Shown piece by piece: positions 1 to 6,797 of a stretch of DNA of 12,177 bases. A model generated the notes under the pieces. It was not told where the DNA came from, did not search any database, and was given only the letters and a program-made list of their open reading frames with translations. A program made the position numbers and the translations under genes. Every line of letters starts with the position of its first letter. Position 1 is the stretch's first letter. This DNA is from Candidatus Methanomethylicus sp. (GTDB lineage: Archaea; Thermoproteota; Methanomethylicia; Methanomethylicales; Methanomethylicaceae), in contig JAJRAB010000093.1 of NCBI GenBank assembly GCA_028683025.1, forward strand, positions 1-12,177. The letters run 5' to 3'.

Positions 1-2
1 AG

Positions 3-344
3 GGCTTGAAGGCGGAACCGATCATATCCTGGCACAGCCCGAAGAGGCTCGACGTTAACTCAATCCGTACATTTATCCAATCCATTCAAGGAAGGGCCAT
101 GGGCAAAGTCGTTATGCCCGCCGAAAGCTTCAATGATAATCTCATTGCACTTGAAGCCTGTTCATCTTTGAATGGGATAAAGCGCCTCATCTTCTGCTAT
201 GGCGACAAGGGCAGGATTTCCAGGGTCCTCTCCCCGCTATTCGGATCCGAGTGGTGTTACGCTTCGCTGGAACCGGGGAAAGAGGGCGCCCCAGGACAGC
301 TGGACATCATGACCATGAGGAAGCTGCAGGAGGCATTCCTTTGA
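3..344 (+). CDS. aroD: 3-dehydroquinate dehydratase, type I (C-terminal part)
   Basis: Class I dehydroquinase makes 3-dehydroshikimate from 3-dehydroquinate through a Schiff base on a lysine. Only the last ~113 codons are here; the frame is open at the left edge, so the TTG at 6 is not a real start. Counting that TTG as residue 1, His10 in ISWH matches the catalytic histidine (E. coli His143), Lys34 in GKVVMP the Schiff-base lysine (Lys170), and Arg73 in RISR the substrate-binding arginine. The C-terminal SPLFGS...YASLE and APGQL blocks are typical of archaeal type I enzymes. The stop TGA (342-344) overlaps the TTG start of aroE. Assignment is firm; only the missing N-terminus is unknown. Confidence 0.93.
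   Translation, partial: GLKAEPIISWHSPKRLDVNSIRTFIQSIQGRAMGKVVMPAESFNDNLIALEACSSLNGIKRLIFCYGDKGRISRVLSPLFGSEWCYASLEPGKEGAPGQLDIMTMRKLQEAFL
329..333 (+). promoter_or_regulatory. Ribosome binding site fixing the aroE TTG start
   Basis: GGAGG ends seven bases before the TTG at 341. It decides that start over an earlier in-frame start at 251, which would add 30 residues out of frame with, and overlapping, the aroD end. Confidence 0.75.
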
Positions 345-1183
345 CCCAGCCAAGGAACCCGAAGCTTTGCTGCCTTCTGGGGGATCCGGTGGAGCATTCC
401 CTTAGCCCACTAATGTTCAATAGTGCATTCCGCACAACAGGAGATGACATCGCATACCTGGCCTTCCAAGTTAAGGCCGAGGATCTTGGCAGTGCCATTG
501 AAGGCTTGAAGGCCCTTGGATTCATCGGTTGCAATGTCACCATACCCCACAAGACAACTGTGGTAAAACTTCTGGGAAGCATGGACAGAAGTGCTGAAAT
601 TTCGGGTTCCGTCAATGTGATAAGGAATGAAAACGGTAAGCTGGTAGGTTACAGTACAGATGGCTCTGGAGCGCTTAAGGCAATGGCAGCAGCTGGGATA
701 GTTCCCATTGGAAAACGCATCCAGCTGCTGGGCTATGGCGGCGTTGCCAGGGCAGTTGCCTTCGAGCTGGCCCAGAGGGCAAAACCTAAAGAAATCATGA
801 TTGCAGGGAGAGATTTACCCAAGGCAGCCAGCTTGGCAGAAGATATCCAACCTTTGGTAAATGCTGAAGCTGTCCCATTGGACCAGGCTGGTGGCCCCCA
901 GGTTGATATCCTAATTAACTGCACTCCAGTTGGGATGTGGCCCAAGGTGAATGAGTCGCCGATACGAAAAGAATCCCTTGAGAGCTCAACTGTTGTGTTT
1001 GACTTGGTTTACAATCCTGCCGAAACCCTTCTCCTAAAGCTGGCAAAGGATCGAGGGTGCAGGACACTTGGCGGTCTGGAGATGCTGGTCCAGCAGGGCG
1101 CCATGGCATTTGAACTGTGGCTTGGTAAGAAAGCACCTGTGGATATTATGAGGAAAGCTGCAGAGGAGGGCTTGAAAGAGTGA
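341..1183 (+). CDS. aroE: Shikimate dehydrogenase (NADP+)
   Basis: Reduces 3-dehydroshikimate to shikimate with NADPH in the cytosol. From the TTG start the protein is 280 residues, normal for AroE. The N-terminal substrate domain has the shikimate-binding HSLSPLMFN segment (19-27), the NVTIPHK motif with catalytic Lys71, and STDG with catalytic Asp107. The Rossmann domain has GYGGVARA (131-138), a slight variant of the usual GAGGA(S/A)RA, and an AGRD turn near 155-158 that would contact the NADP ribose phosphate. NCTPVGMW (193-200) and GGLEMLVQQGAMAFELW (244-260) are family signatures. TTG was chosen for its GGAGG site and the 4-base TTGA overlap with aroD. Its TGA stop overlaps the GTG start of aroK. 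Confidence 0.95.
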   Translation: MTQPRNPKLCCLLGDPVEHSLSPLMFNSAFRTTGDDIAYLAFQVKAEDLGSAIEGLKALGFIGCNVTIPHKTTVVKLLGSMDRSAEISGSVNVIRNENGKLVGYSTDGSGALKAMAAAGIVPIGKRIQLLGYGGVARAVAFELAQRAKPKEIMIAGRDLPKAASLAEDIQPLVNAEAVPLDQAGGPQVDILINCTPVGMWPKVNESPIRKESLESSTVVFDLVYNPAETLLLKLAKDRGCRTLGGLEMLVQQGAMAFELWLGKKAPVDIMRKAAEEGLKE

Positions 1184-2043
1184 TCGGAAAGGGAACGGCT
1201 TTTGGGGCTGCCACAGTGGTTAATGCAATGCCATCTGGGTTTGGCGCAGCATTTGGAGTTGCGCTCAAAACTACAGCCGAAGTGGAGCTTACCGATGTCC
1301 TTGGCATCGTGGAGGTGGAAATCTCCGGGTCGCCAGGCGAAGACAAATTGCTTGCTGCTGAAGCATTCCGAGTTGTGATGGAGCACTTCGGGCTGAAACA
1401 CGGTGCCCGCATCAGGACAAACAGTGAAATACCCATAGCCCGCGGGATGAAGAGCTCCAGTGCCGCATCAAACGCTGTTGTACTGGCGACTTTGGACGCC
1501 CTGAACCGGAATTTGGACGACCTGGATATTATACGGATGGGCGTGGAAGCATCTGTCCGGGCCAGGGTAACCCTTACGGGGGCTTTTGACGATGCCTGTG
1601 CCAGTTTTCTAGGGGGTCTCCAAGTGACTGACAACCGCCGGAGGGAGATCCTGAAAAGCTCTGGCTTTGAACCCTTGGGCGTGATATTCCTGGTTCCGGA
1701 ATCCAAGCGATACTCAGGCAATGTTGATGCCTTCCATATGGCAGGCTACGAAAGAGCCTCAAAGCTGGCACTTTCGGATGCCCTCGATGGCAGATACTGG
1801 CAGGCGATGTTACTCAACGGATTGTTGATGGCCCATGCTTTCAAAGCTGATCCCGAACCGATACTGGCGGCGATGAGAAACGGGGCCATATCTGCAGGAT
1901 TATGCGGCAAAGGTCCTGCGATCGTTGCCATTAGCTCAATGGAGAATCAGGAGATAGTGGCCGAAGGCTGGGAGAAATACAACTGCCGGATCATGATGAC
2001 ACAATCCAATTCAAGCAGAGCGGGAAAGGGTGATCTAACATGA
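1180..2043 (+). CDS. aroK: Archaeal shikimate kinase (GHMP superfamily)
   Basis: Phosphorylates shikimate at the 3-hydroxyl with ATP. At 287 residues it is the archaeal GHMP-type enzyme, unrelated in fold to the small P-loop AroK/AroL of bacteria. The N-terminus (GTAFGAATVVNA...GAAFGV) is characteristic. The GHMP ATP-binding motif is PIARGMKSSSAASNA at 85-99, and the C-terminal motif is GLCGKGPAIVAIS near residues 234-246. The start is GTG, overlapping the aroE stop as GTGA, with GGAGGG about nine bases upstream (1165-1170). It ends in an ATGA overlap with aroA. The position between aroE and aroA matches the reaction order. A homoserine kinase or other GHMP kinase is unlikely given the N-terminus and the operon. 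Confidence 0.94.
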   Translation: MIGKGTAFGAATVVNAMPSGFGAAFGVALKTTAEVELTDVLGIVEVEISGSPGEDKLLAAEAFRVVMEHFGLKHGARIRTNSEIPIARGMKSSSAASNAVVLATLDALNRNLDDLDIIRMGVEASVRARVTLTGAFDDACASFLGGLQVTDNRRREILKSSGFEPLGVIFLVPESKRYSGNVDAFHMAGYERASKLALSDALDGRYWQAMLLNGLLMAHAFKADPEPILAAMRNGAISAGLCGKGPAIVAISSMENQEIVAEGWEKYNCRIMMTQSNSSRAGKGDLT

Positions 2044-3317
2044 ATGTCCGGATAAGCAAATCAAAGGTCCGCGGTAAAGTCATAGCACCGCCATCAAAAA
2101 GCTTCACCCAGCGGGCAGTGGCTTGTGCCTTATTGGCGGGAGGCAGGTCCATCATCCTGAACCCTTCGGCATCCGAGGATGGCCTCTCATCCCTCAGAGC
2201 TGCTGAAATGCTAGGAGAAAAAATTGAGGTGGGAGACCGCTCTTGGACTGTGTCGGGAGGTAAGTTCGGGAGTCCCGAGGATGTGATCCACTGCGGAGGT
2301 TCAGCTACCACCTTGAGGCTCTTCGCTGCCCTATCCTCTCTTGCTCCCTCAGCCACAGTTCTGACTGGCGATGCCACGCTGAGGAGGAGGCCCATGCAGG
2401 AACTCATTAATGCCATGGACTCCCTGGGCGCTGAATGCTTCTCGACTAGGGGGAACGGTTGCGCACCGATCGTTGTACTTGGAGGAGGGATTGGTGGCGG
2501 CGAGGCCATAATAAGGGGTGACGTGAGCTCCCAGTTCATCTCTGCACTCCTGATCTCATGCACCCAGGCTAGGAAGGGGACGAGACTGACATTGAACACC
2601 CCCCTCGAATCCAAGGACTATGTTGAAATGACTCTGGACGTGCTCGCAAGATTTGGCGCTCAATGCTCCGCCGATCTGGGTAGGGGAATATTTGAGATCC
2701 CCCCTAACCAGCCCCTCTCGCCATGCACTTACTCCGTAGAGGGGGACTTTTCCTCTGCAGCTTTCATGCTGGCGGCCGGTGTGCTGAATGGCGATGTGGA
2801 GGTCCAAGGTTTAGCCATGCCGTCCCGGCAGGGTGATCGCAGCATTCTGGAGATAGTCCGGAGAATGGGCGGAACTCTGTCGCAAACCGCTTCCGGAATT
2901 ATGGCTTCGGAATCGCGCCTCTCAGGCATATCATTGGATGCCCGACAAACGCCGGACCTGGTGCCTGTAATTGCCATGCTGTCAACTAGGGCTGAGGGGA
3001 ATACCACTATCTCGGGCATAGGGCGCTTGAAGCTAAAGGAGAGCGACCGGATAACAACCATCGCTGAAACGATTAATGCTATGGGTGGGCAGGCGTTGCC
3101 CGGCAGAGAGTCAATAGCTATAACCGGTGTAGAGAAAACTATAGGTGCTGAAATTGACCCGCACAACGATCACCGAATTGCCATGGCATGCGCCATATTG
3201 GCTCTGGCTTCGGAAGGGGATACTTTGATACGCAATGCTGACTGTGTCTCCAAGAGCTATCCGTCCTTCTTCAACGATCTGAAACAATTGGGGGCAGATG
3301 TGGAGGTTTTTCAATGA
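2040..3317 (+). CDS. aroA: 3-phosphoshikimate 1-carboxyvinyltransferase (EPSP synthase)
   Basis: Transfers the enolpyruvyl group of PEP to shikimate-3-phosphate. The protein has 425 residues, typical for the family. Visible motifs in order: PPSKSFTQRA with Lys20, Ser21 and Arg25 (substrate binding); HCGGSATTLR at 84-93, the PEP loop; LTGDATLRRRPM at 108-119; GDVSSQFISALL, the shikimate-phosphate contact; LKLKESDR; and DHRIAMACA near the C-terminus. Ala89 occupies the place of E. coli Gly96, where most EPSP synthases have glycine. The ATG overlaps the aroK stop (ATGA). GGTGATC at 2031-2037, complementary to the extreme 3' end of archaeal 16S rRNA, is the likely ribosome binding site. Confidence 0.96.
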   Translation: MNVRISKSKVRGKVIAPPSKSFTQRAVACALLAGGRSIILNPSASEDGLSSLRAAEMLGEKIEVGDRSWTVSGGKFGSPEDVIHCGGSATTLRLFAALSSLAPSATVLTGDATLRRRPMQELINAMDSLGAECFSTRGNGCAPIVVLGGGIGGGEAIIRGDVSSQFISALLISCTQARKGTRLTLNTPLESKDYVEMTLDVLARFGAQCSADLGRGIFEIPPNQPLSPCTYSVEGDFSSAAFMLAAGVLNGDVEVQGLAMPSRQGDRSILEIVRRMGGTLSQTASGIMASESRLSGISLDARQTPDLVPVIAMLSTRAEGNTTISGIGRLKLKESDRITTIAETINAMGGQALPGRESIAITGVEKTIGAEIDPHNDHRIAMACAILALASEGDTLIRNADCVSKSYPSFFNDLKQLGADVEVFQ

Positions 3318-4408
3318 GCTTTGGATTTGGAAAAGACTTTAGGATTACCGTCTTCGGTGAGTCCCATGGGAACGGAATCGGAGTGGTTGCTGAGGGAGTA
3401 CCCGCCGGATTCCCCATTAACAGCAATGAGATCCAGCAGGCTCTCGATAGGCGCCGGCCGGGTGGAAACCTGTCCAGTGCAAGGAAGGAACCCGACCGAA
3501 TCCAACTGCTGAGCGGCATAACCGAAGGAAAAGCAAACGGCGGCCCTATCACCATGATGGTGGAGAATAGGGATGTCGACTCATCCTGGTATAGAAAAAA
3601 TGAGCATATACCAAGACCTGGCCATTCAGACTATGCTGCCTACATTAAATATGGGGGTTTCAACGAATGGCTCGGAGGAGGCTTCTTTTCAGGGAGAATG
3701 ACCGCAGCTTTTGTGATGGGCGGAGCCGTAGCCCAGATGATACTTAGGGCGAAGGGCGTAAGGGTGTTGGCTCACCTTATCCAGCTGGGATCCGTGAAAT
3801 CCAATGCTGAGATCTCCGACTCTTGGATCGAAGAGAACGCTCCCAAGAGCCCAGTTTGGTGCGCAGACAGCGGGGAATCTCTGAAGATGGTTGAGGAGTT
3901 GGAGAGGGTTATGGCTGAGAAGGACTCGCTTGGAGGTACAGTGGAGTGCAGGGCAATCGGCCTCCCGGCAGGGATAGGAGAGCCTCTCTTCGACTCGATC
4001 GAAAGTGTTCTTTCTCACGGCGTTTTCAGCATCCCTGCAGTTAAGGGAATAGAATTCGGCGACGGTTTCAGGCTCTGCGGAATGAAGGGATCAGATGCCA
4101 ATGATGGATTTGTGCTGAAGGAAGGGAAGGTTACATTCCTGACAAACCACGCGGGAGGGGTGCTGGGGGGAATAACCGATGGAATGCCGCTAATTATGAG
4201 AGTTGCCTTCAAGCCTACGCCTTCCATAGGAAAAGAACAGCACAGCATTGACCTTGAAAAAATGGAGGAGACTGCCATAAGTGTAGAAGGTCGGCACGAC
4301 CCTTGCATTGCCATCAGGGCTGTGCCGGTGGTCGAGTCAGTGGTAGCGATATGTTTGGCAGATCTGATGATACGTGCGCAGAAAATTGGACGTGTGGAGG
4401 TTAAATGA
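3314..4408 (+). CDS. aroC: Chorismate synthase
   Basis: Removes phosphate and a proton from EPSP to give chorismate, using reduced FMN that is not consumed. The 364 residues match the usual length. Signatures: FGESHG at 14-19 (His18), DRRRPG (45-50), RPGHSDY (101-107, His104), the GGGFFSGRMTA FMN-site segment, the second-half GGVLGGITDG loop, and GRHDPC with Arg327 and Asp329. These include the equivalents of the two catalytic histidines and the aspartate. The start overlaps the aroA stop as ATGA, with GGAGGT at 3302-3307 six bases upstream. No flavin reductase domain is attached, so reduced FMN must come from another protein. Confidence 0.96.
   Translation: MSFGFGKDFRITVFGESHGNGIGVVAEGVPAGFPINSNEIQQALDRRRPGGNLSSARKEPDRIQLLSGITEGKANGGPITMMVENRDVDSSWYRKNEHIPRPGHSDYAAYIKYGGFNEWLGGGFFSGRMTAAFVMGGAVAQMILRAKGVRVLAHLIQLGSVKSNAEISDSWIEENAPKSPVWCADSGESLKMVEELERVMAEKDSLGGTVECRAIGLPAGIGEPLFDSIESVLSHGVFSIPAVKGIEFGDGFRLCGMKGSDANDGFVLKEGKVTFLTNHAGGVLGGITDGMPLIMRVAFKPTPSIGKEQHSIDLEKMEETAISVEGRHDPCIAIRAVPVVESVVAICLADLMIRAQKIGRVEVK
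4396..4400 (+). promoter_or_regulatory. Ribosome binding site favouring the pheA TTG start
   Basis: GGAGG lies at the end of aroC. It is nine bases before TTG 4410, a good spacing, but only four before the ATG at 4405. This supports TTG 4410 as the pheA start even though the ATG makes the same ATGA overlap seen at the earlier junctions. Confidence 0.55.
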
Positions 4409-4409
4409 A

Positions 4410-5474
4410 TTGGGAATTGAAGAAAACCGTGCTCGGATAAACAAAATAGACGATGAACTGGTCAGGCTGCTCGATGAGCGAGTGACTGTATGTAAAGAAA
4501 TAGGGAAACTGAAGGCAAAACAAAACATGGAGGTACTAGACATGGTCCGGGAGAATGAAGTTCTGGAACGGGTCGCCTACTCCTCCGGAACTGCCCCCGC
4601 TGAAGGGGTCCGGCTTGTCTTCAGGGAAATCATTTCTATGTGCCGGAATGTGCAGAAACCTCTTTCTGTGGCATACCTTGGACCGGCCGGGAGCTTTTCC
4701 CACGAGGTTGCGCTTAGTACCTTTGGCAGCATGTCGCGCTACTTCCCCTGCAGAAGGATTAAAAAAATTTTCATAGAAGTAGATAATAGTAGGAGCGATG
4801 TCGGTGTCGTCCCCTTGGAGAATTCCATAGAAGGAGGGGTCAATGAGACCCTCGATTGTTTTATTGATTATCCACTGTCCATCGCAGGTGAGTATCAGCT
4901 CCGCATAAGCCAGAATCTATTGGTGGACCCAAAGGTCAATTCGTTGGGAGAGATAGAGCGTATCTATTCTCACCCCCAAGCGCTGGCCCAATGTGACGGC
5001 TATATAACCAAGTACCTGAGCGACAAGGACATCATAGTCACGGAGTCCACTGCCCGGGCGGCAGAGCATGTGCTAAGGGACATCAAGGGAGCGGCCATCG
5101 CCAGCAGAACCGCTGCCGATCTCAATGGCCTGAAGATCTACGAATCAGGGATTGAGGACTCGGCAAACAATTACACGCGATTCGTAATAATCCGTAAAGG
5201 GGGAACGCCCACAGCAGGCGAAAAGACCTCAATCATCTTTGCCCTGGAGCACGAACCGGGCGCCCTCGCTTCTGTCCTGCAGGAGTTTGCAAAGCACGGA
5301 ATAAACATAACAATGGTTCTCTCGAGACCAATGCCCCTCAGAAACTGGGAATATTTCTTCTATCTCGATTTTGAGGGTAGCGCCAATAACGACAATGCCG
5401 CTGAAGCTTTGAAAGTGATCAGGGGGAAGACTAGATTTCTGCGCATACTGGGAAGCTACTCAAAGTTGCAGTAG
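4410..5474 (+). CDS. pheA: Bifunctional chorismate mutase / prephenate dehydratase with ACT domain (P-protein)
   Basis: Converts chorismate to prephenate and then to phenylpyruvate, the committed phenylalanine branch. From TTG 4410 it is 354 residues. Residues 1-85 are an AroQ-type mutase with equivalents of E. coli Arg11, Arg28, Lys39, Asp48 and Glu52 at Arg7, Arg24, Lys35, Asp44 and Glu48. Dehydratase motifs follow: YLGPAGSFSH (89-98), VPLENSIEGGVNETLD (134-149), SHPQALAQC, TESTARAA, and NYTRF with catalytic Thr256. The ACT domain (272-323) has GALA and LSRP where E. coli has GALV and ESRP, the phenylalanine-sensing motifs. The C-terminus FLRILGSY is normal for the family. An in-frame GTG at 4374 would overlap aroC more deeply and lacks a better binding site. 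Confidence 0.93.
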   Translation: MGIEENRARINKIDDELVRLLDERVTVCKEIGKLKAKQNMEVLDMVRENEVLERVAYSSGTAPAEGVRLVFREIISMCRNVQKPLSVAYLGPAGSFSHEVALSTFGSMSRYFPCRRIKKIFIEVDNSRSDVGVVPLENSIEGGVNETLDCFIDYPLSIAGEYQLRISQNLLVDPKVNSLGEIERIYSHPQALAQCDGYITKYLSDKDIIVTESTARAAEHVLRDIKGAAIASRTAADLNGLKIYESGIEDSANNYTRFVIIRKGGTPTAGEKTSIIFALEHEPGALASVLQEFAKHGINITMVLSRPMPLRNWEYFFYLDFEGSANNDNAAEALKVIRGKTRFLRILGSYSKLQ

Positions 5475-6202
5475 TTGGCACCGGCAGGATGGGCCAATGC
5501 CTTGCGACTTTACTCCAAGGCAATTGTGAAGTGACCATCTGCAGCAGGGATGTACGTAAGGCAGCAAAAATAGCTTCAAGATACGGCTGTTGCGCTTCAA
5601 ATTTGGGCGATTGCTCTGACCAGGAGATTGCAATCCTCGCAGTTCCAACTGGCGCACTGGTCGAAACAGCAGGCAGCATTGCGGGAATAATGCCAGTTGG
5701 CTCCCTCGTCATGGACATCTCGTCCGTCAAGTGCGGGGTCATTGATAAAGTCCAGAAAGCCACCGCAGGAAGAGTAAACTATGTCAGCATCCATCCCCTC
5801 TTCAATACACCCCGAGCGAGGACCAAAAATACATTGCTGGTGCCTGTGAACCCTGGAAGCTGGGTGCCACCACTAACTGATCTTTTGGAAAAGTCTGGAA
5901 TGCGGGTAACTGAAGTTCAGGCTGAGGAGCATGATAGGATAATGGCTGCGGTGCAGGTTACCCATCACTTTGCGCTCCTCTCTCTGAATTCATCCCTATA
6001 TGAGATGGGTTACCCTGATCGCAGAAGCCTAGATCCCTATCTTACCAACAGCCTTGCCAAAACCCTGCGAACCATCGAATCGCTCGATAGAAATGGAGAT
6101 ACCATTAGTATGATCCAGAAGTGCAATCCATTCGCTAGATTTGCCAGGAAAAAATTCATGGAAAAGGCACTTGAGCTTGACAGAAGGCTCTCTGCCCACT
6201 GA
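5435..6202 (+). CDS. tyrA: Prephenate dehydrogenase (start codon unconventional)
   Basis: Oxidatively decarboxylates prephenate (possibly arogenate) to 4-hydroxyphenylpyruvate with NAD(P)+. The Rossmann strand and loop KVAVVGTGRMG begin at 5462. The first ATG (5489) lies inside that motif, so starting there would delete the cofactor site. The frame opens after a TAG at 5432 and has no ATG, GTG or TTG before 5489. ATT at 5435, eight bases after an AGGGGGA stretch, is the best near-cognate start and gives 255 residues, slightly short for the family. Family motifs, counted from that ATT, are DISSVK (94-99), IHPLFNTPRA (His120 region) and QVTHHFALL (His177/178). The gene overlaps the pheA end by about 40 bases. 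Function is secure; the exact N-terminus is not. Confidence 0.85.
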   Translation: MSAHTGKLLKVAVVGTGRMGQCLATLLQGNCEVTICSRDVRKAAKIASRYGCCASNLGDCSDQEIAILAVPTGALVETAGSIAGIMPVGSLVMDISSVKCGVIDKVQKATAGRVNYVSIHPLFNTPRARTKNTLLVPVNPGSWVPPLTDLLEKSGMRVTEVQAEEHDRIMAAVQVTHHFALLSLNSSLYEMGYPDRRSLDPYLTNSLAKTLRTIESLDRNGDTISMIQKCNPFARFARKKFMEKALELDRRLSAH

Positions 6203-6305
6203 TGGACCTCTACCCTATTCCTTGGGAGAACTTGGGCATACGGTTATCTTTCACTTCGGCATTAGGATTACACAATGCCAATTCACCAAATAATGGGGAA
6301 CATTT

Positions 6306-6767
6306 ATGGCAAAAAAGACCGATACTGAAAAATTGAGAGACAGTAAGGATTTCCCCCGAATAGTGCCCATAAGCACCAAGATGAGTAAGCGGTGGGGGAC
6401 TGGCACAATAGTCATACCCACACCCATGGAAGTTTATGAACTCATGTCACAAATCCCCAATGGGAAATTAGCGACCATAAATGACCTACGCGCAGCCCTT
6501 GCAAAAAAGCACGGAGCCACAATCGCGTGCCCCATCTGCACAGGCATTTTTGCCCGCATTGCCGCAGGTGCTTCCGAGGAAGGGAGGGGAGTGGAGAAGA
6601 TCGCCTATTGGCGGACGCTTAAGGTGGGAGGCGTTCTAAACGAAAAATATCCGGGCGGGGCGGAAGCCCAGAGCAAGCTTCTTGAGCTTGAGGGTCATAC
6701 CGTGAAGAAAAAGGGAAGCCGCTACATTGTTGAAAATTATGGAAAGAAGCTGGCAGCCTTTGATTAA
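6306..6767 (+). CDS. MGMT-family / alkyltransferase-like protein without acceptor cysteine
   Basis: 153 residues. The middle, from PTPMEVYELMSQIPNGKLATIND (39-60), resembles the winged-helix DNA-binding half of O6-methylguanine-DNA methyltransferases. The stretch IAYWRTLKVGGVLN (99-112) aligns without gaps to the active-site IPCHRVIxxxGxL block, giving YWR (101-103) in place of CHR. The nucleophilic cysteine is therefore tyrosine, and alkyl transfer is not expected. Alkyltransferase-like proteins that flag DNA lesions also lack this cysteine, so a DNA-damage or DNA-binding role is a reasonable inference. A CPIC pair (75-78) might bind metal or be structural. The ATG has GGGGA upstream. The gene stands alone, 103 bases after tyrA, and converges on the next gene. 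Confidence 0.75.
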   Translation: MAKKTDTEKLRDSKDFPRIVPISTKMSKRWGTGTIVIPTPMEVYELMSQIPNGKLATINDLRAALAKKHGATIACPICTGIFARIAAGASEEGRGVEKIAYWRTLKVGGVLNEKYPGGAEAQSKLLELEGHTVKKKGSRYIVENYGKKLAAFD

Positions 6768-6782
6768 ATAACTGCTGGTTAT
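6768..6782. terminator. Small inverted repeat between convergent genes
   Basis: ATAAC-TGCTG-GTTAT forms a 5-bp stem immediately after the MGMT-like stop and 16 bases before the glycosyltransferase stop on the other strand. A T-rich stretch follows on the + strand at 6811-6827. It could serve as a shared terminator, but the stem is short and not followed directly by a T-run. Confidence 0.25.
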
Positions 6783-6797
6783 GACAATAACAAATAT

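Noticed and set aside
251..340. In-frame N-terminal extension of aroE from position 251
   Set aside because: The extra 30 residues lie over the conserved aroD C-terminus in another frame and resemble no AroE. The TTG at 341 has a strong ribosome binding site and the overlap used elsewhere in the operon.
1009..1721. Long minus-strand frames opposite aroE and aroK
   Set aside because: They are antisense shadows of well-supported genes, with no recognisable motifs and proline/serine-rich composition typical of reverse-complement reading.
5436..5480. Programmed -1 frameshift joining PheA to TyrA
   Set aside because: The frames are related by -1, but I see no canonical slippery heptamer before the pheA stop, and PheA already ends with the usual family C-terminus. 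Kept only as an alternative in the tyrA finding.
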